From positions 1 through 41,854 of the forward strand of contig JADJGZ010000035.1 in NCBI GenBank assembly GCA_016707785.1: DNA of 41,854 bases. The letters run 5' to 3'. The notes below the pieces were generated by a model. The model did no database searches. It saw only the letters and a program-made list of their open reading frames with translations, and was not told the origin of the DNA. Positions within the stretch are counted from its first letter, which is position 1. Each line of letters opens with the position of its first letter. Position numbers and translations under genes: made by a program. Origin of the DNA: Bacteroidales bacterium. Its GTDB lineage: Bacteria > Bacteroidota > Bacteroidia > Bacteroidales > UBA4417. Of this stretch, positions 17,901-26,354 are shown one piece after another.

Positions 17901-18990
17901 CAAAACCCGGCACTGATTGACTGTAATAATCATATCCACCTCCCCAGGCGTTGTCGCCATCATGTGCCAATAATACGATTGATGGTTGTGAAGGGTTATT
18001 GAAGGGTGCAATATGAGCATCTATATCTCCGGTTCCCATCAGAGAATAACCATTCTGGTAACTCAGGAGATCACACATGGGAACGACATCAATTTTGAAT
18101 TCTGTTCCGGTGGAAGGATCAACATATTTTGCTTTGTGTGCCTGGTAACAATAGGGAGCGGCAAAAGCCCCGCCCCTGCCGTCGATCTGGCCACTCCACC
18201 AGTTTGTCCCTGCTGCACTTACTTTATCCGCAGCATTGGGTGGATCAATATTGCATCCTGAAGTGCCGAATTGGAGGGGATAATCGCTCAGCGTTCGTGC
18301 AAGGTGGCTATTGGCAATAATACTCCATTCAAAACCTTCTTCTACAAGCGCTTTTATAATCCTTTCGCTGAATGCTCCTTCTGCAGGCCAGTAACCTTTT
18401 GAATAATTGGGAGAAGTGCCGAATAGTTGATTAGAAAGATACCTGTGAGCCTGAATTTGTTTCCGCAACAATTTTTCACTAACCAAAGGAGATAATGCAT
18501 GATTCATGGAAAATCCCACCATATCCATTCGGGGTTTCCCTGCAGAAGTGGTCCATCCCCTGGCAGTGATGAAATTATTCTCCCAACCGCTGGAATATCC
18601 CCACTGACCAGCATCAGAAAGGCTCTTTACATTCTCCATCAGGCAGCCTGAGTAGCTAACCTGTGCTCCTGCTTCAGGATGTCCAAGCAATGATTGAACA
18701 GCATCCTTTGCCCTGTATTGGTATACGGCTTTGCGGTCATCATTCCCGAAAATTTCCTGGAGGTTATTCAGAGGATGTTGCAAGCCATCACCATATTGAT
18801 TCCCATTGTTGAATTTGAGGTAATTGGATTCCCATACTTTCTGGTACTGGTAGGGGTTCCAGGTGCTGGTCTCAGGCCAGTAATTCGGCTGTTCAAGATG
18901 CCATAAATAGGTAGTATGAACCTGGCTGGAAACGACAAGAGGTGCGGACCATGCGACTATGGCCAACACTAGAGTCCGGAAGAAAGACAT
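14974..18990 (-). CDS. Secreted GH57-family glycoside hydrolase with BACON and dockerin-like modules
   Basis: 1338 residues from MSFFRTLVLAIVAW, a signal peptide ending VVSSQ. ATG at 18990 is chosen because the -7 promoter element overlaps the longer start. Residues ~25-520 resemble GH57 alpha-glucan-active enzymes: YLWHLEQPNYW, KGYWPAEGAFSERIIKAL with candidate nucleophile Glu204, and LLAHDGDNAWGGG with aspartates 344/346. Then follow a starch-binding-like beta domain (~683-800, AKLHWGVNAVG), a BACON domain (~803-885), a cohesin/Ig-like module (~890-1055), a second BACON (~1060-1140), a module shared with the next gene (LLEGLYQGEGTMNP, YYITVRHRNSI) and two calcium-loop repeats (GDVNQDGLVNPTD, DLNGDGLVDASDL). 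Likely acts outside the cell on starch- or glycogen-like polymers; specificity is unproven. First gene of a two-gene operon. Confidence 0.78.
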   Translation of the reverse strand: MSFFRTLVLAIVAWSAPLVVSSQVHTTYLWHLEQPNYWPETSTWNPYQYQKVWESNYLKFNNGNQYGDGLQHPLNNLQEIFGNDDRKAVYQYRAKDAVQSLLGHPEAGAQVSYSGCLMENVKSLSDAGQWGYSSGWENNFITARGWTTSAGKPRMDMVGFSMNHALSPLVSEKLLRKQIQAHRYLSNQLFGTSPNYSKGYWPAEGAFSERIIKALVEEGFEWSIIANSHLARTLSDYPLQFGTSGCNIDPPNAADKVSAAGTNWWSGQIDGRGGAFAAPYCYQAHKAKYVDPSTGTEFKIDVVPMCDLLSYQNGYSLMGTGDIDAHIAPFNNPSQPSIVLLAHDGDNAWGGGYDYYSQSVPGFANEAASKGYVPTTIQHFLSQHPVPESDIVHVEDGSWFNAANDWGHPQFINWIWPMYTPGYQFDPNGWTEDARNWAVLIAAENRVQMAEDLQGSVNIANIVQPSGSANAAERAWHHLLPAYNSGYMYYGTSLDMEVKQTLACNIATGFANQVINAHPSTDLTPPTVFIPQRYPYNPGSIGFGPNYSYQQHMNSSDFFVWTFAYDVSGIQTAVLKYRLDNDGNNPIGNNDNETYAGGSGVQPWQSINMSFRAFPTGNVTNNPDISFFILPDYIAGEYYGQVTGLTDTLVDYYVEITDIYGNISKSPIQHVYVGSGGESGTTGLTWSPQNPTANDVITITESPAAVGAKLHWGVNAVGSSWQSPITSYQPSGSVLFNNTGPAVESPMTGPSPGNANTIQIGPFNNPAQVVNAVDFVLHYNNNTWNNNNGLNFHIPILPTADTMLSVSPLVQNLSAAAGTLSLSVTSNTIWSAVTDQGWCTAGPGGSGSGSLSIQYSPNPFAVARVAHVTVSGTGALPVVVTLTQEAAILPDFLLVMDNDQQTSDRSFEFDLLLSDFDIIETFELGGIQAGISFNPAIVNGGEVSVEIIPGTSTLSMAQVPLNIDLSQEGNLVKLATVSPPGAGNGTLISTDPYLPDRVCRIRISNTVPFGPSAPDLAFNFTLRPYATLVSRYIGEVNTLQTTSTSNCYSLCSNEVLNAAPFLAVNPPELMVGAIAGEAVLNVTTNAAWTAESSVAWCQVTASGYGNGNITVDFEANALSASRNSTITITVAGLTPVLVTLTQEGNTGKQLALQVLLEGLYQGEGTMNPVYGTSGNYWGTGIADHVTVELHNPSDYGVVAFTIPGIELHTDGSALVQLPAGVSGSYYITVRHRNSIETVSANPVNLSSPGTSYAFDNPSKAYGGNLKQLEDGSWVIWSGDVNQDGLVNPTDMNLVYNASYGFITGYVIEDLNGDGLVDASDLILLDNNAATLIQAELPE

Positions 18991-19008
18991 AGTATTTGGG
19001 TTTGAAAA

Positions 19009-19039
19009 CAAAGTTAGGATAATTAATGAATCCTACAAA
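19009..19039 (-). promoter_or_regulatory. Strong promoter of the GH57 operon
   Basis: On the minus strand: TTTG (19036-19039), 19 bases, TAACTTTG (19009-19016). Both boxes and the spacing match the Bacteroidota consensus exactly. It is 19 bases from the ATG at 18990 and overlaps the first codons of the longer open frame, ruling that start out. Confidence 0.75.
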
Positions 19040-19204
19040 TATGTGGCAGAAAGTACAGAATCGTCTGATATACTGATCACAAGCAGGGTATTGGAAAATT
19101 TTTCATACATATGCATATAAAATTCATATTACTAATGCGAATAATAGCGATAATCCATAGAGAGTCCTTTATTTTGCATCTTTTGAATAGCTATTGATTA
19201 CATC

Positions 19205-20608
19205 ATGATTGGTTTTTTAAATCGGTTATTGACACGCAGATATGCACTGGTTAGCATTAAGCTATCCATACTTCTAATCTTTTTCACACTTATCTGGATA
19301 GGTTTTAAAGGCAGGGTGGATCATCCCGGTTCAATGGAACATATCAGGAATACCAATCTGGGAAGCCTGGTAATATGGAATCTTTGGTGGCCGATGATAA
19401 TAGTCCTGGCTGTTTTTCTGGGCAGAATATGGTGCATGGTATGCCCTGTAGAATTAATAACAACGTTGTTCTCAAGAATTGGATTCAGAAAATCCCGGCC
19501 GAAATGGTTCTTTACCGGCTGGGGAATCACGATATTTTATATCCTGATACTTGTGATTGGAATTGAAGGGTTTCACATCCACCACAATCCCATCGCCATG
19601 TCAGTGTACCTGGTATCTATTATGGCAGCAGCATTATTGATCGGCCTCATCTATGAAAAGAATACTTTCTGCAGGAGTTTCTGTCCGGTTGGGAACCTGC
19701 TTGCCTTATATTCAAGGCTTTCCTTTCTGGGCTGGAGGGTTAAAAATCATGAAAAATGTGATCACTGTTCGGATAAATCCTGCGTACAGAAAGACAGAAT
19801 TTATGCCTTCACAAATAAGAGTTGTGGTGTCGATCTCTATCCGGCCCATATTGATTCCAATTCGGATTGTATTTTATGCGGGGGATGCAGGCAATCCTGT
19901 GCCCATGAAAATCCTTCCAAAGTGAATGGCAGACCAAACCCCGGGCTGACTTTCATAGGTTTCGCATCAGATTTGTTCAGGCTGAAACCACTCCGGATGG
20001 CAGAAGCCGTCTTTATATTTGTAGTCACAGGCTTTGTAATCAATGAAGTGTTGTCGGAGTGGACCCAGGGAGGGTTTATGGCATCGCTGGCACCTGAAAG
20101 GATAATGGGTGAAGGGATTCACCATCATGAAGTGCTATGCAATATCCTTGGTTTTGGATTAATCTGCATCATTGTTCCGACCATCTTATGGCTTCCCTCC
20201 TACCTGGGAGCCCGGATGCTGGGGCTGGACCTTTCTTTAAAAAAGTATTTCTTTCACTATTCGGTCGCCTTTATTCCATTGGTAGCATTCACCGAAGTGA
20301 GCAATGCCCTGCTTGAATCAGTTTCCCATTATATCTATTATCCGCATGCCATTCACGATTTCAGTGGTGTACAAACAGCGAGGCTGATGTCTCTTGGGGA
20401 AATACTCATCCATCCTGTGCCTCATTGGCTTTTCTTTTCGATGAGTTTATTGGTGGTTGGATTATTACTGGTTGGTTTCTATTACTGTATCAGGGTAATC
20501 TATCAGACCAATCAGCTGCTTTTCGGGAAGGATAAAAGAGGATACATTTTCCTGCTTATCCCGCTCCTGTTTGGGCTTATTACCGTGCTTTCTATACTTG
20601 GAGTGTAA
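19205..20608 (+). CDS. Polytopic 4Fe-4S membrane protein (NapH/YccM-like)
   Basis: 467 residues with about eight to ten hydrophobic segments. Two membrane-adjacent cysteine motifs typical of the NapH/NosR/CcoG group are present, WCMVCPVEL and CRSFCPVGNLL, then two ferredoxin-like clusters on a soluble loop, CDHCSDKSC and CILCGGCRQSC. Such proteins move electrons from the quinone pool to or from periplasmic partners. Several further membrane helices follow the ferredoxin domain, making it longer than NapH. No reductase or cytochrome gene lies beside it, so the partner is unknown. It is divergent from the GH57 operon and convergent with the phosphoesterase gene, 20 bases apart. Confidence 0.8.
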   Translation: MIGFLNRLLTRRYALVSIKLSILLIFFTLIWIGFKGRVDHPGSMEHIRNTNLGSLVIWNLWWPMIIVLAVFLGRIWCMVCPVELITTLFSRIGFRKSRPKWFFTGWGITIFYILILVIGIEGFHIHHNPIAMSVYLVSIMAAALLIGLIYEKNTFCRSFCPVGNLLALYSRLSFLGWRVKNHEKCDHCSDKSCVQKDRIYAFTNKSCGVDLYPAHIDSNSDCILCGGCRQSCAHENPSKVNGRPNPGLTFIGFASDLFRLKPLRMAEAVFIFVVTGFVINEVLSEWTQGGFMASLAPERIMGEGIHHHEVLCNILGFGLICIIVPTILWLPSYLGARMLGLDLSLKKYFFHYSVAFIPLVAFTEVSNALLESVSHYIYYPHAIHDFSGVQTARLMSLGEILIHPVPHWLFFSMSLLVVGLLLVGFYYCIRVIYQTNQLLFGKDKRGYIFLLIPLLFGLITVLSILGV

Positions 20609-20628
20609 TATTTCCGCCCCTTTCAGAC

Positions 20629-23403
20629 TTACTTTTTCTTTTCCCTGCCTTCCTTTCGCCATTCCTCCTGTTCCTTGCTTTCCCTGATCATGTCTTCAGG
20701 ATTGTCAATATCAGGGCCCTGGTTCAGTTCTTTCCAGTTGAATTTCTCATCAAATGGATCCAGGGCTTTCTGGGGGTCAAAGATCCTTACATCCACGGGA
20801 AGAGCTTTGTAGGGGCTAAAATCAGGGACCGAGGTAAAAAAATCAGCCATATCGGTAGCACCGGCATCATACTGGTTCAGATAAGGCAACCCCATCAGGT
20901 TCCAGAAGGTCTTAAAAATGCTCCCGAAGCTATAATGTACATGACTTACGTAATTTTTCCTGGCATAGGGCGAAATAACCATGAGGACGGAACGATGTGC
21001 ATCAATATGGTCCACTCCATTCTGTGCATCATCCTCCGTAATCACAATCAACATCTCTTTCCAATACTCCGTATGTGAAAGGAACTCAACGATACGGCCA
21101 ACGGCAAGGTCATTATCTGCCATATAACTTTCACGAAAGGGATAACCGGCTTCAGGTCTCTCCCCTGCCCCATGGTCATTGGGAATGATTACTGTTAACA
21201 AGGAAGGGAGAGGACTTTTCCCATCTCCCCATTTCTCGCTGAACTCTTTCATGAACATATCTACCCTGAATTGATCAGGAATAGCTGTGTTATAGGTGGG
21301 ATAAACCCTGGATGTCCTGTCAAACAAGCTTTGCGGCAGGGGAAAATTTGCCACTTGTTTAATGCCTCCATATTTGTAGGTATCCTTGTAATCCGCAGGT
21401 TCAAACATCACACTAAATCCAAAATTAAAATACTCAACCTTATGCCTTGCCAGGTGGTCCCACATTGAGCCGGATTCATTGTAATCCTCAGGATAAATGG
21501 CTCCAGCAGCACCATTGATACCCAGGTTACCGGGAGCATTGGAATTTTCACGATAGTCGCGGTTACCACCGTAATTGGCAGGGGTAGTGGCTTCCACCCA
21601 TTCATTTGGATAAGTATTGACAAGCCAGCGGTGACCATCCGCTGACACATCAGAATCCACGTAAAAATTATCTCCCATCCCAAAAGCCTTTGCAAGGGCC
21701 AGGTGATTAGGCATCACCGTCGCATTTTCAACTTTCAGCGACTTATTCTTATTGGTAAAACTGGCATTCATCCCATACCTGGCGATTGTCGGATCTCCTT
21801 TCCCCTGCTCCATTTGTCCGAAGATTTCATCGTATGTGCGGTTCTCTTTCGAAATAAAGACAATATGCCTGATCGGAGAGTCATACTGACCAGGAAAACC
21901 AGGGATCGGATTCAGGGTACTACTGGTTGAAACCGGCACTGGATCGAAGTGAAAATTATTATCCAATACCTGGCTGCTTAACTGAGGCAACTGCTCATCT
22001 TCAGGAATATCAAGTATTTCCACGGTTCCCTTCATTAAAGAACCGATATAGGTACCTTCAGGTCCTGCTTTGTAATCTTTCCCACCATTTGGGCCGCTTC
22101 CAAAGCCTTTGGCATTGGCCACAATTAATTTCTTACCATCGGGGGTCACTTTCAGTTTAGCCGGAAACCAACCTACAGGGATGTGCCCGAGGAGTTTAAG
22201 AGCTTTTGCATCTATTACAGCCACTGCATTCAGGCCTGACTCTGCAACATACACCCTGTCTCCGCCCGGAGAAACAGCAAGTCCGAAGGGAATAATTCCC
22301 CTGAGTTTGTCAATCCTCGGGTCCAGTGAAAGGGAGATGTGCCCTATGATCTTTTCAGCTTTAAGATCCAGCACCGTTATATTATCATTGTTCCCATTAC
22401 TCACAAATACAAAATCCTTGTTTGCCACAATCGAGTTAGGACTGGCACCCCCAACAGCGGGAAAGTCCTCTACCATCTGGCCGACAAGCCTGCCGGTTTT
22501 AACTTTTGATAAAACTGCAGGATTCCTGGCATCACTTACACCTACAGCCCATACTGAGAAGGAGGCATCTGAATTCAAAGGGCCCAGCCCCGGGATCCAG
22601 ATACTATCATTCAGAATTCCTTTTTCAGCTTCTTCAGAACCATAAGCAAAAGCCGGGAAATCAATGGTTCCTGTTTTCCAGGCTCCCTGCTGCTTCCTTT
22701 TCACCAGTCCATACCTGTACATGCCAACATTGGCAACATAGACCGTTTTTTCATCCGGAGAAAGGGCCACTCCAAAAGGATATCTGCCAACAGGAACATT
22801 TGACAGGATTGTTTTAGTTTCTGTATCAATCACAATCAGCCTGAAGCCAATCTGATCAGCTACATATAGCCTTTTCCCATCGGAACTCAGCACCATGTCA
22901 CCCAGGTATCCGTGGGTAAAATCCATCGTGTCATTCTTCTGGCTGCAATCGATAAATCCTAGCTTCTGACCACTGGCCAGCTCAAAAACGAAAACCTTGT
23001 TTTCCTGACCACCGGCTACATAAACCACCTTATTATCCGGCGAAACCGCCAATCCCATAAAGACAGATGCCAGCACTCCCTTATCCGTAGTTGTCCCTGG
23101 CGGAACTTGCTGAATATCCGGGTTCCCTGATTGCAGATTTCGAATAATGGTAATAGCCAGGGGTTGAATACCGGAGTTAGCGGTCACAGCAATGGTTCCA
23201 TCAGGGCTGAGCGCCAGTCCGTAAGGATGGGGTGCCACCTGGTAAGAAACTCCCATTGGAGAAAGGATCCGGCCATTGGGGATAACTGTCAAACCTTTGG
23301 GATCTATTTGAGTATATAAACTCCCCGCGGGTGCAGAAATTCGTGTTTGTGCATTTACCAGGGAAAATGCCAATAAAAATATGGGGAGTATCAGTTTTCT
23401 CAT
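20629..23403 (-). CDS. Secreted YVTN beta-propeller / phosphoesterase fusion
   Basis: 924 residues from MRKLILPIFLLAFSLVNAQ, a clear signal peptide; the frame is open 22 codons further but that would bury the signal. Residues ~35-460 are a seven-bladed YVTN/NHL-type propeller with repeats such as GLALSPDGTIAVTANSG, GVALSPDEKTVYVANVG and GLAVSPGGDRVYVAESG. Residues ~505-900 are a phosphoesterase of the PF04185 (acid phosphatase/phospholipase C) type: HIVFISKENRTYDEIFG with the metal-binding Glu-Asn, SLLTVIIPNDHGAGERPEAG, MLIVITEDDAQNGVDHIDAH with the acidic metal ligands, and LMVISPYARKNYVSHVHYS. Probably a periplasmic or outer-surface phosphatase; the substrate is unknown. The C-terminus is a basic/acidic tail (KEQEEWRKEGREKKK). 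Confidence 0.85.
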   Translation of the reverse strand: MRKLILPIFLLAFSLVNAQTRISAPAGSLYTQIDPKGLTVIPNGRILSPMGVSYQVAPHPYGLALSPDGTIAVTANSGIQPLAITIIRNLQSGNPDIQQVPPGTTTDKGVLASVFMGLAVSPDNKVVYVAGGQENKVFVFELASGQKLGFIDCSQKNDTMDFTHGYLGDMVLSSDGKRLYVADQIGFRLIVIDTETKTILSNVPVGRYPFGVALSPDEKTVYVANVGMYRYGLVKRKQQGAWKTGTIDFPAFAYGSEEAEKGILNDSIWIPGLGPLNSDASFSVWAVGVSDARNPAVLSKVKTGRLVGQMVEDFPAVGGASPNSIVANKDFVFVSNGNNDNITVLDLKAEKIIGHISLSLDPRIDKLRGIIPFGLAVSPGGDRVYVAESGLNAVAVIDAKALKLLGHIPVGWFPAKLKVTPDGKKLIVANAKGFGSGPNGGKDYKAGPEGTYIGSLMKGTVEILDIPEDEQLPQLSSQVLDNNFHFDPVPVSTSSTLNPIPGFPGQYDSPIRHIVFISKENRTYDEIFGQMEQGKGDPTIARYGMNASFTNKNKSLKVENATVMPNHLALAKAFGMGDNFYVDSDVSADGHRWLVNTYPNEWVEATTPANYGGNRDYRENSNAPGNLGINGAAGAIYPEDYNESGSMWDHLARHKVEYFNFGFSVMFEPADYKDTYKYGGIKQVANFPLPQSLFDRTSRVYPTYNTAIPDQFRVDMFMKEFSEKWGDGKSPLPSLLTVIIPNDHGAGERPEAGYPFRESYMADNDLAVGRIVEFLSHTEYWKEMLIVITEDDAQNGVDHIDAHRSVLMVISPYARKNYVSHVHYSFGSIFKTFWNLMGLPYLNQYDAGATDMADFFTSVPDFSPYKALPVDVRIFDPQKALDPFDEKFNWKELNQGPDIDNPEDMIRESKEQEEWRKEGREKKK

Positions 23404-23644
23404 TCCTGTAATTCTTGTTGATCTTAATAAATTGATGCTATTTTTTTCATTCCCGGAATCCGGATTCAAAGGTTTAACTGAATTCTTAAAGATTTCGCTT
23501 TGGGCGACCTGCTTCTACACGAGGCTTTGTCCAGTCGATTAAGTGCATTTCTTCATCATCATAACAAAATTACACGGAATCGGTTAATAGTCTTCATTTA
23601 GAAAGAGATTAAAAACTGAAAATGGTCTTAATCTGCAAATAGAG

Positions 23645-23652
23645 TATTTTTG
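23645..23652 (+). promoter_or_regulatory. Possible -7 element for the M16 peptidase operon
   Basis: TATTTTTG is an exact TAnnTTTG match 33 bases upstream of the ATG. The -33 element is not convincing. Confidence 0.4.
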
Positions 23653-23684
23653 TGCTCATTGAAAAACGTAAGAATTGAAATCGG

Positions 23685-24920
23685 ATGATATTATTTGACA
23701 GGTTTACATTGGATAACGGGCTAAAGGTGATTGTCCACCAGGATACATCCACTCCTTTGGTTGCAATGAATATAATTTACAATGTGGGGGCGAGGGATGA
23801 AGACCCAGAGCGCACCGGTTTTGCTCATCTGTTTGAGCACCTGATGTTCGGGGGGTCGGCTCATATACCTAAATACGATGAACCCCTTGAGCGGGTTGGA
23901 GGAGAGAACAATGCTTTCACCAATAACGATATCACCAATTATTACCTGACCCTTCCGAAAGAGAACCTTGAAACGGCTTTCTGGCTGGAATCCGACAGGA
24001 TGTTTGACCTTGCATTCTCTGAAAAGAGTTTCGATGTTCAGAGGAGTGTTGTTGTTGAGGAATTCCGGCAGAATTACCTGAATCAGCCTTATGGCGATGC
24101 ATGGATGATCATGCGCCCCCTCACTTACGAGGTTCACCCCTATCAATGGGCAACCATTGGCAAAGACCCGTCCCATATTGAGAATGCCAGTATGGAAGAG
24201 GTTAAGGCTTTCTATTCAAAATATTACAATCCCTGTAATGCCATTCTTGTCGTTGCTGGAAATGTGAACACTACTGAAGTCAAGGAACTCACAATTAAAT
24301 GGTTTGGGCCCATTCAGAAAGGAGAACTCATACACCGCAATTTACCCGTGGAGCCCCGACAAACAGAAGCCCGATCCTTGACAGTAGAAAGGAATGTTCC
24401 CATCGATTCCATTTACAAAGCCTGGCATATGTGCGGACGGCTTGATCAGGAATTTTATGCAACGGATCTGATTTCCGACATTTTATCTGCCGGGCAGTCG
24501 GGCAGGCTCTACCAGGCCCTGGTAAAGAAGCAACAGTTATTTAGTGATCTGAATGCCTTTATAACCGGTGATATTGATGCCGGTTTGTTTGTAATTACCG
24601 GCAAACTTATGAAGGGTGTGAGCTTTGAAACGGCCGAAACCGCTATTGAAGCAGAATTGGAAAAAATGAGGACTCAGGAGGTTGAGGAAACGGAACTTAC
24701 AAAAGTGAAAAACAGGATGGAGTCAATGGTGGAATTCGGAGAAATGAGGGTACTGGACAAGGCTATGAACCTGGCGTATTATGAATTACTTGGAGATGCA
24801 GACCTGATCAACAAAATAGTGGATCATTATGCAAAAGTAACAGCAGCAGAAATCAGGGAGCAGGCTGCAACTATCCTGACTCCCGGGAATTGTTCCACAC
24901 TCTATTATAAAGCTATATGA
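23685..24920 (+). CDS. M16 family zinc metallopeptidase, catalytic subunit
   Basis: 411 residues of the insulinase/mitochondrial-processing-peptidase family. The inverted zinc motif HLFEH lies at residues 48-52 in TGFAHLFEHLMFGGS, and VVVEEFRQNY carries the downstream glutamate ligand. The second half has the typical YYNPCNAILVVAGNV strand. No signal peptide is visible. Its last bases overlap the start of the second M16 gene (ATGA). The pair probably forms a heterodimer like PqqF/MPP-type proteases that degrades peptides in a closed chamber; substrates are unknown. Confidence 0.92.
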   Translation: MILFDRFTLDNGLKVIVHQDTSTPLVAMNIIYNVGARDEDPERTGFAHLFEHLMFGGSAHIPKYDEPLERVGGENNAFTNNDITNYYLTLPKENLETAFWLESDRMFDLAFSEKSFDVQRSVVVEEFRQNYLNQPYGDAWMIMRPLTYEVHPYQWATIGKDPSHIENASMEEVKAFYSKYYNPCNAILVVAGNVNTTEVKELTIKWFGPIQKGELIHRNLPVEPRQTEARSLTVERNVPIDSIYKAWHMCGRLDQEFYATDLISDILSAGQSGRLYQALVKKQQLFSDLNAFITGDIDAGLFVITGKLMKGVSFETAETAIEAELEKMRTQEVEETELTKVKNRMESMVEFGEMRVLDKAMNLAYYELLGDADLINKIVDHYAKVTAAEIREQAATILTPGNCSTLYYKAI

Positions 24921-26191
24921 ACCGACTTATCCAACCTGAAATAAAACAACTTAACCATTTCATCCTGGATGAGCCGGAGATATATACCCTTGAAAACGGA
25001 ATAAAAGTAGTTCAGTTTAATGCCGGAACACAGGAATTAGTAAAGATCGAACTCGTTTTCGAAGCCGGGAGCTGGTATCAGTCGAGGAACTTCACTGCCC
25101 TGGCTACCAACCTGATGCTGAGGGAAGGAACACAGAAATATTCATCCCGGCAGATCTCGGACTTACTCGATTTTTATGGCGCTCACCTGGAGAGCACTGC
25201 GGAAAAGGACAATGCGTATATCACATTGTACACGCTCAATAAACACCTTCCAAATACCCTTCCTATCCTGGAAGATATCGTTAAAAATGCCGCATTTGCT
25301 GATACTGAATTCCAGATTTTTTCCGCGAAACAAAAGCAACTGCTAAGCGTAAATATGGAGAAGGTGAACTTTGTTGCCCGGACAAGGTTCAACTCCCTGA
25401 TTTATGGCAAATCGCATGCATATGGTAACTTCCTGAGTACTGAGGATATCGACCTCACCACTTCAGCAGATCTTCGGGAATTCCATCAAAAATTCTACAA
25501 CCCTGCCCATTGCACGATTGTAGTTGCGGGCAAGATTCATCCTGATCTCAAAAATCAACTGGAACAGTCGTTTGGAAAGATAGAAACAGGTACAACCCCG
25601 GCTGCCGGAATGATGCTTGCTCCCCAACCGGAATCAGGGCTGAAACATGTCATCGAAAAAGACGGTGCTTTGCAATCAGCGATAAGGATCGGCAGAATTT
25701 TGTTTAATCGCTCCCATCCCGACTATATGGGAATGAGGGTACTCAACACCTTGCTGGGCGGATATTTTGGTTCAAGACTCATGACGAATCTCAGGGAGGA
25801 TAAAGGATATACCTATGGCATTGGTTCTGCTGTAGTTCCTTTGAAGCATTCAGGATATTTTTTCATTTCCTGTGAAGTTGGCGCAGATGTGACCCATGAC
25901 GCCATCACTCAAATTGAGACAGAACTTGAAAAGTTAAGAACAGAAACGATTCCGGCACATGAACTGGACCTGGTAAAAAACTATATGATCGGCAACTTCC
26001 TGAGAGGGATTGACGGGCCTTTTGCATTGGCAGACACCTACAGGGATATCATGGAACAAGGATTGGACAACCGCTTCCATTACCAGTTGCTTGACCTGAT
26101 CCGCAATATTTCCGCAGAAGAGTTAAAAACACTTGCTATAAAATACCTGGACCCAACAGGAATGCATCAACTGATTGTCGGAACAGAATAA
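24917..26191 (+). CDS. M16 family peptidase, non-catalytic subunit
   Basis: 424 residues, homologous to the preceding gene but with the HxxEH zinc motif replaced (ALATNLMLREG). It retains the substrate-binding arginine/tyrosine motif LREDKGYTYGIGS and the FYNPAHCTIVVAGKI strand. This split of catalytic and non-catalytic halves is the usual M16B arrangement. The ATG overlaps the upstream stop by 4 bases, so the two are translationally coupled. No signal peptide is seen. Confidence 0.9.
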   Translation: MNRLIQPEIKQLNHFILDEPEIYTLENGIKVVQFNAGTQELVKIELVFEAGSWYQSRNFTALATNLMLREGTQKYSSRQISDLLDFYGAHLESTAEKDNAYITLYTLNKHLPNTLPILEDIVKNAAFADTEFQIFSAKQKQLLSVNMEKVNFVARTRFNSLIYGKSHAYGNFLSTEDIDLTTSADLREFHQKFYNPAHCTIVVAGKIHPDLKNQLEQSFGKIETGTTPAAGMMLAPQPESGLKHVIEKDGALQSAIRIGRILFNRSHPDYMGMRVLNTLLGGYFGSRLMTNLREDKGYTYGIGSAVVPLKHSGYFFISCEVGADVTHDAITQIETELEKLRTETIPAHELDLVKNYMIGNFLRGIDGPFALADTYRDIMEQGLDNRFHYQLLDLIRNISAEELKTLAIKYLDPTGMHQLIVGTE

Positions 26192-26354
26192 CAATTTGTT
26201 TGAGCAGGGTAAAGTCGTTTTTGAAACAGAAATTACCTTTTAGCATTTATACTGAGCGTGTTGCGAACAATATTTTTATAGTGATCCTGTTCGGCTAAAG
26301 GATATTATAATTTTTATTCATTTGAATCGTTAACTTTATGGCATTCCCGATCAG

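Noticed and set aside
18991..19011. Longer start for the GH57 gene
   Set aside because: It is a TTG that overlaps the -7 box of an exact-consensus promoter; the later ATG gives a normal signal peptide.
22109..22645. 178-codon plus-strand ORF opposite the phosphoesterase
   Set aside because: Antisense shadow; Ser/Pro/Leu-rich composition typical of such frames.
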